A DNA stretch of 62,502 nucleotides from an uncultured Collinsella sp. (GCA_900546455.1 URCS01000002.1:1-62502); one strand, 5' to 3'; shown: positions 32,561 through 41,088, counted from the first letter of the stretch. Translations and numbers: made by a program. The notes: generated from the sequence alone by a model not told the origin.

Positions 32561-33298
32561 CTAAACGTTTGCTCGGTTGGTGAAGATGCCCTTTTTGGAA
32601 GTCCCCTGATCGTCGGAGCCCTTCTTCACCTTCTTACCGTCCTTGGTGTAGTAGGAGTAGTAGTACTCGCTGGTCTCGGTCTCGCAGTAGTTCATAACGG
32701 TACCGATGAGCTTGACCTTTTCGGACTTCTTAAGCTGGCCGATAGCGTTGAGTGCCTCCTCGCGCTTGGTGAAGTCCTCGCGCACCACGAACAGCGTGCC
32801 GTCGGTCAGACTTGCGATCTCGGCAGCATCGATGAAGGTGCCGACCGGGGGAGCATCAAAGATGACGTACTGAAACTTAGCGGACAGTGCCTTTACCAGC
32901 TTGGCAAAGCGGTGAGAGACGATGATGTCAGCAGGATTGGGAATATGCGGCTCGGCATCGAGGAAGTAGAAGTTCTTCTGACCCGTCTCGACAATCGCCT
33001 GGTCAATGGAGATCTGCTCGGAAAGAACCGCATAGAGTCCGCCGCGCGAACGAACGCCGAGCATATCGGAAAGGGACCTGCGGCGCATATCGGCCTCGAC
33101 CAGGAGCACGGACTTGCCGCTCGTGGCGATAGCCTGGGCAAGGTTAATGGAAACCGTAGACTTGCCCTCGTTGGGAATCGAGGAGGTAACGGTAATGGTG
33201 CGAATGGGGTCATCCACGCTCGCAAAGCGGATGTTGGCCAGAAGGGTCTTGGCGGCATTCTGTACAACGAGCTTATCGGTGTTCTTTGCCTTAGCCAT
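32561..33298 (-). CDS. CpsD/CapB-type bacterial tyrosine kinase
   Basis: The 245-residue BY-kinase cytoplasmic domain has Walker A PNEGKSTVSINLAQ (about residue 45), Walker A' VLLVEADMRRR (about 69) and Walker B VIFDAPP (about 147). A carboxy-terminal tyrosine cluster (SEYYYSYYTKDGKK, about 213-226) is the site of autophosphorylation. It needs the separately encoded membrane activator next to it. It presumably controls polysaccharide chain export or length, but no glycosyltransferase or polymerase genes adjoin in this window. It starts 2 bp after the activator's stop with AAAGGTGG at 9 nt. Confidence 0.92.
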   Translation of the reverse strand: MAKAKNTDKLVVQNAAKTLLANIRFASVDDPIRTITVTSSIPNEGKSTVSINLAQAIATSGKSVLLVEADMRRRSLSDMLGVRSRGGLYAVLSEQISIDQAIVETGQKNFYFLDAEPHIPNPADIIVSHRFAKLVKALSAKFQYVIFDAPPVGTFIDAAEIASLTDGTLFVVREDFTKREEALNAIGQLKKSEKVKLIGTVMNYCETETSEYYYSYYTKDGKKVKKGSDDQGTSKKGIFTNRANV

Positions 33299-33300
33299 GC

Positions 33301-33957
33301 CTATTTACCACCTTTCATAGCCGGAATTCGGCCAACAACGGGAATGCCCAGGAGCTCTTCTGCCTCTTCGGCACCGCGGATGCGGGTATTGAGCATGTCT
33401 GCCAAAACGACATAGGCAACTGCGATAAAGATACCGGCGAGGAACGCGACGGCAATATACAGCGTGCGCTTGGGGCCGCTGGGGGCTTCGGGGGTCTTAG
33501 CCTCGTCGATAACGTTGATGCTCTGGGCAGCGCCGACGTTCTGAGCGACCGTACTCACCGAGCTGGCCATGGCCTTTGCGACCTTAGCCGTCTCCTTGGC
33601 ATCGGTGCCGGTAACCGAAAGCGTAATGACACGCGTGGTGGTCTCGGAGGAAACAGACACCTTGTAGTCATCCAGATCGGTGAGGCCCAGTTCATTGGCT
33701 GCACCGCTCTTAACGCTATCGCTATCCAGCAGCGTGGCGATATCGTTGGAAAGCATCTGGCTCGCCGAGAGATCGTTGTAGCTCATCTGACCGCTATCGT
33801 CGGTCTTGGCGAGAATGTACATGCTCGTCGTCGCGGTGTAGGTGTTGTCCATCGCAACGAAGGACACGATGCCCATGGCGATCGCGCAGACCACCGGAAG
33901 GGTGATGACCAGCTTGAGGTGCTTTTTGAGCAGCTGGAACAGTTCGAGAAGGGTCAT
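33301..33957 (-). CDS. Wzz/YveK-type chain-length/kinase activator
   Basis: The 218-residue membrane protein has two helices (about 17-38 and 165-187) flanking an extracellular Wzz-like region; the second helix is preceded by the proline-containing DEAKTPEAPSGPKR. It is the CapA/YveK type that anchors and activates the CpsD-type kinase through its carboxy-terminal cytoplasmic tail (GIPVVGRIPAMK). It is first in the three-gene operon. ATG 33957 has AAAGG at 8 nt. A promoter candidate upstream is TTGGTC-17-TAACAT, moderately convincing. Confidence 0.9.
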   Translation of the reverse strand: MTLLELFQLLKKHLKLVITLPVVCAIAMGIVSFVAMDNTYTATTSMYILAKTDDSGQMSYNDLSASQMLSNDIATLLDSDSVKSGAANELGLTDLDDYKVSVSSETTTRVITLSVTGTDAKETAKVAKAMASSVSTVAQNVGAAQSINVIDEAKTPEAPSGPKRTLYIAVAFLAGIFIAVAYVVLADMLNTRIRGAEEAEELLGIPVVGRIPAMKGGK

Positions 33958-34098
33958 GCAGCTTGCCTTTCATTTCCCCAGTTCGGATTGACAAAACTGT
34001 CCGTATGTTATCGCATCTTTTTACCGAGACCAAACTCTATACATAAGAAACAGGCTCTCCTGTAAAAATGTCGGAAGCAATCGTAAAATTGCACAACA

Positions 34099-34127
34099 AC
34101 GCCGCACCCGAAAGTCAAATGCGGCGT
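34099..34127 (-). terminator. Weak terminator after the sensor kinase
   Basis: ACGCCGCA and TGCGGCGT pair around a 13-nt loop on the minus strand, followed by TGTTGTGC rather than a clean U-run. It lies 26 bp past the kinase stop. Confidence 0.4.
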
Positions 34128-34152
34128 CTACATCAATATCTATGTTGTATCG

Positions 34153-35577
34153 CTATGCGAATGGCTCGTCCTGCTGTATGGGAAACGTCACCGTAATGGT
34201 GGTTCCCACGCCCAACTCGCTCGACAGGTCAAGCGTGGCGTGATGATACAGGGCCGCATGCTTGACAATGGCAAGCCCCAGGCCGGTTCCGCCGCGTGCC
34301 TTGGACCTACTCTTGTCCACGCGATAGAACCGCTCAAATACCTTGCCCTGTTCTTCAGGCGCGATACCGATTCCCGTGTCGGCGACAGCGAGGAACGGAT
34401 GGCCTTCGTCGTTGGTGCCGCACTGCAGCGTAACCGTACCTCCGGGCCGATTGTAGCGGATGGCGTTGCTTGCCAGATTATAGATGAGCTCGTCGACCAA
34501 GCGCGACACGCCTTCGATGACCACAGGCTTGGTCTCATGACTTATCGTCACATTCGCCTGACGGGCAACCTGTTCAAGACGCTGTTCAACCGCGTAGATC
34601 GCACGCGAGAGCTCAATAGGCTCCGTGGACCCAATGGGCACCGCCTCGCCCTCAGTTGCACGTTCGGCCTCGTCCAAGTTAGACAGCGTAAGGATGTCGT
34701 TGACAAGCGCTGCCAAGCGGCCCGCCTCACGATAGATGCGACCGCCAAAGTTGCGCAGGTCGTCCTCGCCCTCGACCATGCCATTTGCGATGAGCTCGGC
34801 ATAGCCCGAAATCGCCGTAAGCGGCGTCTTGAGCTCATGGGTGATATTCGCCGTGAACTCGCGGCGCATACGGTCGTTGTCCGCTAGCACCGCCATTTGG
34901 CGCTTGAGTTCCTGGCGCTGCGACTCGATACGCTCAAGCATGGGGACCATCTCGGCATAGGCGTGCTCATAGCTACGGCGTGGGTGATCCAAATCCATCT
35001 CTTGCAACGGCGCGATGATGGCACGGGACTCACGGCGCGCCATAAAAAACGAGAGTACTGCACCCGCTGCTGCGATAAGCAGCATCGGCGCCAGCATCGA
35101 CAGCAAAATCGCCGCAACGCCAGGCTGGGCCTGCGCCAAGCGAACGACCTGGCCGTTATCAAGGGTGACGGCGCGATACAGCATAATCTCGTCGAGTGTA
35201 GAGCTTGCGCGCTCCGCGGAACCCGAACCACTCTCAAAGGCCTCGATGACCTCGGGGCGATCGCCATGGTTGGGCAGTGTGGAAGGCGACGCCTCGTTGT
35301 CGTAGGCAACCGATCCATCCTTGTTAATCAGCGTGATGCGCAAGTCCTCGCGATCGAGGCTACGCAAGAACGGGATGGGCTCCTGCTGCTCGTCGAGGGC
35401 GGCAGCAATGAGCTCGGTTTCCTGCGCCAGGTTGGCACTCGTGGCATCCGCCAAGGTGTTTTGCACAAAGAACGCACCCAGCACCGTAAACGCCACGATA
35501 ACCGCCATGGCACAGACAAAGATCGTCACAAAAACGCGGTGCGACAGCGTATGTTTTCCCTGGGGGGCGAAGACCAC
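34153..35577 (-). CDS. Sensor histidine kinase (PhoR-like)
   Basis: The 474-residue membrane kinase has helix 1 (about 14-36), an extracellular sensor (about 37-155), helix 2 (about 156-178) and a linker. The HisKA domain carries ITHELKTPLTAISGY (about residue 245). The HATPase domain shows N (LASNAIRYNRPGG), G1 (VADTGIGIAPEEQ), F (VFERFYRVDKSRS) and G2 (GGTGLGLAIVKHA). The HFTHELKTPLT-type box and position beside an OmpR-type regulator and pstB suggest phosphate sensing, but this is contextual. GTG 35577 follows GGAG by 6 nt and lies 3 nt after the regulator's stop, so the pair is coupled. Confidence 0.9.
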   Translation of the reverse strand: MVFAPQGKHTLSHRVFVTIFVCAMAVIVAFTVLGAFFVQNTLADATSANLAQETELIAAALDEQQEPIPFLRSLDREDLRITLINKDGSVAYDNEASPSTLPNHGDRPEVIEAFESGSGSAERASSTLDEIMLYRAVTLDNGQVVRLAQAQPGVAAILLSMLAPMLLIAAAGAVLSFFMARRESRAIIAPLQEMDLDHPRRSYEHAYAEMVPMLERIESQRQELKRQMAVLADNDRMRREFTANITHELKTPLTAISGYAELIANGMVEGEDDLRNFGGRIYREAGRLAALVNDILTLSNLDEAERATEGEAVPIGSTEPIELSRAIYAVEQRLEQVARQANVTISHETKPVVIEGVSRLVDELIYNLASNAIRYNRPGGTVTLQCGTNDEGHPFLAVADTGIGIAPEEQGKVFERFYRVDKSRSKARGGTGLGLAIVKHAALYHHATLDLSSELGVGTTITVTFPIQQDEPFA

Positions 35578-35580
35578 GGG

Positions 35581-36309
35581 TTACTCCTCCGATGCGGTGG
35601 CCGCGGTGACGTCACCTTCGGCACCATCACCGGCAGAAGGCTCGGCCAAGCGGTAGCCCACGCCGCGCACGGTCTCGATGGCGCTGGCATGCTCGCCCAG
35701 TTTTTGGCGAAGCGTCTGCACGTGCACGTCAACAGTGCGCGAACCGCCGTCGAAGTCCCAGCCCCACACGCTCTGCAGCAACGACTCGCGGGTAAAGACC
35801 ACGCCGGGCTTGCGCATGAGGTACTCGAGCAGGTCGAACTCGCGCAGGGTGAGCTTAAGCGACTCGCCGGCAACGGTCACCTCGCGATGGCTGGGCGAGA
35901 GCACAATGTCGCCCACGCTGAGCACATCGCTCGCCTGCTTGACCATGCCGCCGCGACGCAGCAGTGCGCGGCAGCGGCTCGCAAGCTCCATGAGCGAGAA
36001 GGGTTTAGTCAGGTAATCGTCGGCACCGCCATCGAGCGCCATCACCTTGTCGAGCTCGGTGTCCTTGGCGGTAAGCATCATGATGGGCACCGTCGCCGTC
36101 AGGCGGTCGGCGCGCAGGCGGCGCATAATCGCCAAACCATCGGTATCGGGCAGCATGATATCGAGCAGTACAGCATCGGGCACCCGTCGCGCCACGGCGG
36201 CCTTAAACTCGCCGTCGCACGAAAAGCCTTCGGCCTCAATCCCCTGCTTGCGCAGCGCATAGACCGTCAAATCCCTGATGTTGTCATCGTCCTCGACGTA
36301 ATAGATCAT
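35581..36309 (-). CDS. OmpR/PhoB-family response regulator
   Basis: The 242-residue regulator has a receiver domain (about 1-118) with acidic pair EDD at the start (MIYYVEDDDN), phospho-acceptor Asp in AVLLDIMLPDTDG (about 53) and Lys in YLTKPFSLMEL (about 101). A winged-helix DNA-binding domain follows (about 135-228; LTLREFDLLEYLMRKPG). ATG 36309 is chosen because AAAGGGG lies 6 nt before it. It is cotranscribed with the kinase. pstB lies 65 bp upstream in the same direction, so a Pho-type role is plausible. No clear Pho box was found. Confidence 0.92.
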   Translation of the reverse strand: MIYYVEDDDNIRDLTVYALRKQGIEAEGFSCDGEFKAAVARRVPDAVLLDIMLPDTDGLAIMRRLRADRLTATVPIMMLTAKDTELDKVMALDGGADDYLTKPFSLMELASRCRALLRRGGMVKQASDVLSVGDIVLSPSHREVTVAGESLKLTLREFDLLEYLMRKPGVVFTRESLLQSVWGWDFDGGSRTVDVHVQTLRQKLGEHASAIETVRGVGYRLAEPSAGDGAEGDVTAATASEE

Positions 36310-36373
36310 GTTGAACCCCTTTGCGGCCGGCATGACCGCATCTTAACCCTAAAGATACCTTTTCTAGATGGTA

Positions 36374-37249
36374 TCAGCCAAAACGTCCCGTCAAATAATC
36401 CGCCGTGCGCGGATCGGTCGGATTCTTGAAGAGTTGCGCGGTGGGCGCGTGCTCCACCAGCTCACCCAGCAAAAAGAATGCGACCGAATCGGAGATACGC
36501 GCCGCCTGCTGCATATTGTGCGTAACGACCACGAGCGTGCAGGTCTCTTTGAGCTCGCAGGCCAGCTGCTCCACCACCAGCGTCGACACAGGGTCGAGTG
36601 CCGAGGTCGGCTCGTCCATCAGCAGAATGTCGGGCTGCACGGCAAGTGCGCGGGCGATGCACAGACGCTGCTGCTGGCCGCCCGAAAGACCCAGACCCGA
36701 CTCTTTGAGCTTGTCCTTGGCCTCGTCCCACAGGGCGGCGCGTCGCAGGGAGTCTTCGACCAGCTCGTCGAGCACGACGCGATCGCGCACTCCCATTCCG
36801 CGCGGACCATACGCGACGTTGTCGTAGATGCTCATGGGAAACGGGTTGGGGCGCTGGAACACCATGCCCACGCGCTGGCGAAGGCGGCAGATGTCGTAGT
36901 CGCCCAGGATATCTTGACCATCGAGCGCAATCTTGCCCTCGATTCGGCAGTCCTTGATGCCGTCGTTCATGCGGTTAAAGCAGCGCAGCAACGTGGACTT
37001 TCCGCAGCCCGAAGGCCCGATGAACGAGGTAATCTGCTTGTCGCGGATCTTGATATTCACGTCCTTGAGCGCATGGTGGTCGCCATAGAACAGGTCGAGG
37101 CCCTCAACATCGATTCGCGTCGGCGAGGCGGCAAGATCCTCTGCCGTGGGGCGAGTCGCATCCCCAACCTCGCGCTCGTGCGCGGCCTCGGCCTGCGCTT
37201 TCATGAGTTCTTCAAGCTCCGTGGGCTCCACAGCCGCAGCAGCCGTCAT
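36374..37249 (-). CDS. pstB: Phosphate ABC transporter ATP-binding protein PstB
   Basis: The 291-residue ATPase energises high-affinity phosphate uptake. Its core starts at RIDVEGLDLFYGDHHALKDV (about residue 45). Walker A is GPSGCGKSTLLRCFNRMND, a PstB hallmark with the NRMND tail. The Q-loop is VFQRPNPFPMSIYDN, the signature LSGGQQQRLCIARAL and Walker B ILLMDEPTSALDP. The first 45 residues are an Ala/Glu-rich extension not needed in the family. ATG 37249 is 8 nt after GGAGG; the upstream GTG is rejected. The usual pstSCA and phoU neighbours are absent: a histidine kinase lies on one side and a response regulator on the other. Confidence 0.95.
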   Translation of the reverse strand: MTAAAAVEPTELEELMKAQAEAAHEREVGDATRPTAEDLAASPTRIDVEGLDLFYGDHHALKDVNIKIRDKQITSFIGPSGCGKSTLLRCFNRMNDGIKDCRIEGKIALDGQDILGDYDICRLRQRVGMVFQRPNPFPMSIYDNVAYGPRGMGVRDRVVLDELVEDSLRRAALWDEAKDKLKESGLGLSGGQQQRLCIARALAVQPDILLMDEPTSALDPVSTLVVEQLACELKETCTLVVVTHNMQQAARISDSVAFFLLGELVEHAPTAQLFKNPTDPRTADYLTGRFG

Positions 37250-37352
37250 ACCGCATACCTCCACATCGATATCAATTCAGCAGTATCGATAGTAGGAATC
37301 GCGGCTCATATGCACGTGAGCGCATTGTCAAGTGTTTGTAAGGGCACACTGG

Positions 37353-38591
37353 CTATGCGGCGGGCAGCTCGATGGTGAATATCGTGTGTTCGGGCGTCGA
37401 TTCACATGCAACGGTACCGCCGTGCGCGCATACGATCTCCTTGGCGATGGCAAGCCCCAGTCCAGCGCCGCCGCGATTGGTCGCACGCGCCGCATCCAGG
37501 CGATAGAACTTCTCAAAGATCACCTTGAGCTTTGGCTCGGGGATCGGATCGCCCTGGTTCACAAATCGTACGCGTACGCCACCGTCGCCCAAACGCCTGG
37601 CCTCGATCGTAATTGTCGAGCCTTCATAGCTATAGGCAACGGCGTTTTTCATGATGTTATTGAATACGCGAGCCATCTTGTCGCCGTCCACGAGCACCGT
37701 CAGGTCCTCGCAGATATCAACCTGGGCTTCCTTGCGCTGTTCGTTGAGAATGGGATAGAACTCGTCGGCCACCTGCGCCAGCAATAGCCCCAAATCGACG
37801 TAAGCGCGGGTGAGCACGATATCGTGGAAATCAAAACGCGTGATGTCGAAAAACTCCTCGATGAGCGCGTCGAGCCGATGGGCTTTGTCGAGCGCCACGC
37901 CCGTAAAGCGTGCACGCTGCTCAAGCGGCAAATCGGGAGCCTCCTGCAGGAGCGAAAGATAGCCCACCACGCTGGCAAGCGGCGTGCGCAGGTCGTGCGC
38001 CAGGTACGTAACCAGGTCATCTTTGCGATGCGATTCGTCGCGCAAGGCCTGTTGAACCTTACGCTCGCAATCGCGCGCCCGGTTGAGCGCACCCTCGACC
38101 TCGAGAAAGTCGCCGTCGATGGTATCCCACGTGTCGGGGTTGTCGATCAGACGGTCCTGAATACGGGCGGCGATCACGCGGTCGGCACGCTGCTCGCCTT
38201 GCTCATAACCCTGGTAATACAGGGCACGCCCGCAAAAGAACAGGACACACACGGCGAGTGCCAGCACAAAGCCGAGCATGTTGAACACAAAGGCGGCATT
38301 AAAGAACACGGGCCCGCCAATACCGCCAAGCGCCATGGCCCCGATCGCCAGCGTAGTCGTCCACGCGGCACCGCCGATTACCACGCAGCGGCGAACGATT
38401 TCAAATCGATCGATCAGCAAGAAGCTAATGAGCAGAACTGCCAGGATACCAACGATATTGTCAATGCCAATGAGTAGCAGACTCAGCAAAAAGAGCAGCA
38501 CCGTCGCAAGCGCACGGTTGTCGACGACCGCCCTTATGTATTCAAAGAGTCGATCGGGCACCTCGAATACCCGCCTATCGTCTTTTGTCAT
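37353..38591 (-). CDS. VanS-like sensor histidine kinase
   Basis: The 412-residue membrane kinase has about four helices in the amino-terminal 150 residues, arranged as tight hairpins (30-75, 90-150), and little extracellular sequence, suggesting membrane- or ligand-proximal sensing. HisKA has YLAHDLRTPLASVVGYL (about residue 210). HATPase boxes are NIMKNAVAYS (N), FVNQGDPIPEPKL (G1-like), IFEKFYRLDAARA (F) and GGAGLGLAIAKEI (G2). The HDLRTPLTSV-type box is shared with VanS-type kinases. ATG 38591 has GGGGA at 7 nt. It lies 25 bp after its cognate regulator. A D,D-carboxypeptidase gene is divergent from the pair, fitting cell-wall control. Confidence 0.9.
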   Translation of the reverse strand: MTKDDRRVFEVPDRLFEYIRAVVDNRALATVLLFLLSLLLIGIDNIVGILAVLLISFLLIDRFEIVRRCVVIGGAAWTTTLAIGAMALGGIGGPVFFNAAFVFNMLGFVLALAVCVLFFCGRALYYQGYEQGEQRADRVIAARIQDRLIDNPDTWDTIDGDFLEVEGALNRARDCERKVQQALRDESHRKDDLVTYLAHDLRTPLASVVGYLSLLQEAPDLPLEQRARFTGVALDKAHRLDALIEEFFDITRFDFHDIVLTRAYVDLGLLLAQVADEFYPILNEQRKEAQVDICEDLTVLVDGDKMARVFNNIMKNAVAYSYEGSTITIEARRLGDGGVRVRFVNQGDPIPEPKLKVIFEKFYRLDAARATNRGGAGLGLAIAKEIVCAHGGTVACESTPEHTIFTIELPAA

Positions 38592-38616
38592 ATCCACTTC
38601 CCCACCATCAAAGGCG

Positions 38617-39312
38617 TTATTCGATTATGTAGCCAACGCCCCAGACGTTTTTGATAAAGCGCGGCTTTTGAGCATCGTCGCCGATCTTTTCACGCAGATG
38701 GCGGATGTGCACCATCACCGTATTGTTGGAGCCGGGCATAAAATCCTCGTTCCACACCGCGCGGAACAGGTCCCCCACGGCCACCACGCTGCCACGATGC
38801 TCGACCAGATACAGCAAGATGGAATACTCGATGGGCGTGAGGCGCACCGGTGCACCGTCCACCGTCACACAACGAGCGTCGCGGTTGATCTCGAGGCCGT
38901 CGAGCTGGATGGTCGGCGACTCGACCGCCTGTGCGCGGCTGTCGTAGCTAGTGTAACGACGGAGCTGAGCATGAACGCGCGCAATGAGCTCCAGCGGACG
39001 GAACGGCTTGACCACGTAATCGTCTGCGCCCAACGAGAGGCCCTCGATCTTGTCATGTTGGGCATCGCGCGCCGTCAGCATAATAACGGGATAGGTATGG
39101 CTAGCGCGGATGGTGCGCAGCAGCTCAAAGCCGTCGATATCGGGCAGCATGACGTCCAGCAGCGCCAGATCGAACTCCTGCTCCAAAATCGCCTTGGCAG
39201 CATCTGCGCCGCTATAGGCAATCTGCACATCAAAGCCCTCTTTTGTAAGGTAGATACCGACCAGGTCGGCGATGGCCTTCTCATCATCAACTACCAAAAT
39301 GCGCTCGTTCAT
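38617..39312 (-). CDS. VanR-like OmpR-family response regulator
   Basis: The 231-residue regulator starts MNERILVVDDEKAIADLV, has phospho-acceptor Asp in LALLDVMLPDIDGFELL (about 53) and Lys in YVVKPFRPLEL (about 102). Its winged helix (about 130-228) carries LTPIEYSILLYLVEHRG and VMVHIRHLREKIGDD. This last string and the order with the kinase resemble VanR. It starts with GAGGAG 5 nt upstream and faces the D,D-carboxypeptidase gene across about 200 bp that contains a direct-repeat site of OmpR type. Confidence 0.92.
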   Translation of the reverse strand: MNERILVVDDEKAIADLVGIYLTKEGFDVQIAYSGADAAKAILEQEFDLALLDVMLPDIDGFELLRTIRASHTYPVIMLTARDAQHDKIEGLSLGADDYVVKPFRPLELIARVHAQLRRYTSYDSRAQAVESPTIQLDGLEINRDARCVTVDGAPVRLTPIEYSILLYLVEHRGSVVAVGDLFRAVWNEDFMPGSNNTVMVHIRHLREKIGDDAQKPRFIKNVWGVGYIIE

Positions 39313-39377
39313 GCGTGCTCCTCTCGCGCTCCATTATGCCCGAGGCAGTGTGCGCCACACACAACAAGCGCGGGCGA

Positions 39378-39393
39378 TTAAGTCGACCTTAAG
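39378..39393. promoter_or_regulatory. TTAAG direct repeat, candidate response-regulator site
   Basis: TTAAG at 39378-39382 and again at 39389-39393, 11 bp apart (one helical turn), in the gap between the VanR-like and carboxypeptidase genes. OmpR/PhoB-family regulators typically bind such 11-bp direct repeats. It lies about 90 bp upstream of the -10-like TATACT (39469-39474) of the plus-strand gene. Confidence 0.4.
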
Positions 39394-39511
39394 CACCTAT
39401 ATGTCCGTTCGGGCGCAGACATGGGCCGCGCACGCCCGCGCACTGATTGTCCGCGCCGGTAAACGATATACTTTGAACTCTAAAGAGACCATCCCGTCGA
39501 AAGCGAAATCT

Positions 39512-40852
39512 GTGAAGACCCTTAGTTCTCTTGTAAAGCGCTCCGCGCAACTGACCACCGGCATTGCCTGCGCTCTCGCCCTTGCTGCCGGTGCGCCGTC
39601 TATCGCCAATGCCCAGGTGCTTACGACCGATATCGTTTGCGGTAAGACCGCCGACGCCCGCGGCATCACGGCCGATAATCTGCCCGATATCGATGCGACC
39701 AACGCCATCGTCATGAGTAAGGACGGTTCCATCTATTACGCCCGCAGTGCCGACGAGCAGGTCAAGATCGCCTCAATCACCAAGGTCATGACCGCAATCT
39801 TGACCATCGAGAACTGCAAGATGGACGAGAAGGTCACGGTGAGCAGCGCCGCGGCAACCGTGGGCAATTCGACCGCCGGCCTGCTCGAAGGCGACGAGCT
39901 CACAGTGGAACAGGCCCTGCGCGGTCTGATGATTCCCTCGGGCAATGACGCCGCCATCGTGCTTGCCGAGCATGTGGGCAAAAAGATCGACCCCAAGACC
40001 AAAGATGCTGAGGCCACGTTTGTCAAGGCCATGAACGAGCGCGCTAAAGAGCTCGGCTGCACGGGAACTCTTTTTGAGAATCCGCACGGTCTGGACTTTG
40101 ATGAGTGGGCCGGCGACATGCACTCGACCGCGCACGATGCGGCCCTGATGATGCAGGAAGCAATGAAGAGCGATGCGTTCCGCGAGATCGTGGCGAGCGA
40201 TGATTCCTGGATTGAGGTTACAGGCGCCGATGGCTCCGACCACTCACATTCAATGGATACGCACAACGAGCTGCTGGGGCAGGACGGCAATATCGGCGGC
40301 AAGACCGGCACTACCGACGATGCCGGCTACTGCTTTACGGCAGCCTACGACCGCGATGGCGACGAGACCTATACCGTCGTTTTGAACTCCAGCACCAACG
40401 ACCAGCGCTTTGCCGACACGGCCGCCCTTGCCAACTGGTACTACGGCCACAAGGTGACGGTTGCGATCGCCAACACGCAGGAAAAGACCGCCAACGGCAA
40501 TCCGCTCATCGCGCGCATAAGCCAGACCGACTGGACGGACAAGACGATCGACGCCACACTCGCCGATCCCGCAGCTCAGGCGACCATCTTTTCGCTTGCC
40601 GGAGAAGTAACCGAAAAGGTTGCCTACGATGACCTTTCGGGCACGGTGCATGTGGGCGACAAAGTAGGTAGCCTCACGCTCAAACAAGACGGCATCAAGG
40701 TCGTTGTCACGGATTTGGTTGCCGATGAGGAAGGCTCGGGGCCGAATCCCATTGAATGGCTTCTTGTGAAGCTCGACCGCCTGAGTCGTCGCATCGAAAA
40801 CCGTCCGCTTGCGGCAGAAAGCGAAACCGTAGCCAAGGCACCCGAGGTGTAG
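39512..40852 (+). CDS. D-alanyl-D-alanine carboxypeptidase (PBP5/DacA type)
   Basis: The 446-residue secreted serine peptidase trims the last D-Ala from peptidoglycan pentapeptides. GTG 39512 begins a clean signal peptide (VKTLSSLVKRSAQLTTG, hydrophobic core, cleavage after IANA). The preceding 80 codons of the open frame overlap vanR and the promoter region. Active-site motifs are SITK (about residue 94), SGN (in MIPSGNDAA, about 150) and KTG (GGKTGTTDD, about 266). Residues about 330-420 form the PBP5-like beta domain, ending in a short amphipathic stretch (IEWLLVKLDRLSRRI) that may hold it on the membrane. Divergent from a VanRS-like pair, it may be that system's target. A good terminator follows. 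Confidence 0.9.
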   Translation: MKTLSSLVKRSAQLTTGIACALALAAGAPSIANAQVLTTDIVCGKTADARGITADNLPDIDATNAIVMSKDGSIYYARSADEQVKIASITKVMTAILTIENCKMDEKVTVSSAAATVGNSTAGLLEGDELTVEQALRGLMIPSGNDAAIVLAEHVGKKIDPKTKDAEATFVKAMNERAKELGCTGTLFENPHGLDFDEWAGDMHSTAHDAALMMQEAMKSDAFREIVASDDSWIEVTGADGSDHSHSMDTHNELLGQDGNIGGKTGTTDDAGYCFTAAYDRDGDETYTVVLNSSTNDQRFADTAALANWYYGHKVTVAIANTQEKTANGNPLIARISQTDWTDKTIDATLADPAAQATIFSLAGEVTEKVAYDDLSGTVHVGDKVGSLTLKQDGIKVVVTDLVADEEGSGPNPIEWLLVKLDRLSRRIENRPLAAESETVAKAPEV

Positions 40853-40876
40853 GATCGAAGAACAATACGCTCGCTG

Positions 40877-40908
40877 AAAGGAGACGTCCGAAAGGATGCC
40901 TCCTTTTT
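40877..40908 (+). terminator. Terminator of the D,D-carboxypeptidase gene
   Basis: AAAGGAG (40877-40883) pairs with CTCCTTT (40900-40906); the inner CGTCC/GGATG pairs are close to perfect, with a GAAA tip and a TTTTT tail. It lies 24 bp past the stop. Confidence 0.9.
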
Positions 40909-40932
40909 GAGGGTTCGAATCCCCAGCCGCCA
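40909..40932 (+). repeat. Inverted copy of the tRNA-Ser T-arm and 3' end
   Basis: Read on the minus strand the segment is TGGCGG directly followed by CTGGGGATTCGAACCC. This equals the 3' end of the neighbouring tRNA-Ser as seen on the plus strand, minus four bases (AGAG). It faces the tRNA across the tRNA's own terminator, a pattern also seen at tRNA-Arg and tRNA-Leu. Confidence 0.8.
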
Positions 40933-40947
40933 TTCTTGATAATAAAA

Positions 40948-40969
40948 AAGGGCCCCAAATGGGACCCTT
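40948..40969 (-). terminator. tRNA-Ser terminator
   Basis: AAGGGTCCC pairs with GGGGCCCTT on the minus strand, followed by TTTTTATT. It lies 14 bp beyond the tRNA 3' CCA. Confidence 0.85.
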
Positions 40970-40983
40970 CTACAAATTCATAC

Positions 40984-41074
40984 TGGCGGAGAGCTGGGGA
41001 TTCGAACCCCAGATGCCCTTTTGGGGCATACTCGCTTAGCAGGCGAGCACCTTCGGCCTCTCGGTCAGCTCTCC
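40984..41074 (-). tRNA. tRNA-Ser (anticodon GCT)
   Basis: The 91-nt type II tRNA has acceptor stem GGAGAGC/GCTCTCC, discriminator G and an encoded CCA. The anticodon loop CTGCTAAG reads AGC/AGU codons. The long variable arm (TATGCCCCAAAAGGGCAT) and T-arm GGGGTTCGAATCCCC are intact. Confidence 0.96.
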
Positions 41075-41088
41075 GTAACAGCCGTTCT

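Noticed and set aside
31893..33957. Complete capsule or exopolysaccharide biosynthesis cluster
   Set aside because: Only the three regulatory genes are present. The flanks hold a GNAT enzyme and a two-component system, with no glycosyltransferase, flippase or polymerase.
38617..40852. Vancomycin-resistance gene cluster
   Set aside because: Only a VanRS-like pair and a PBP5-type carboxypeptidase are present; there is no D-Ala-D-Lac/Ser ligase, VanH or VanX.
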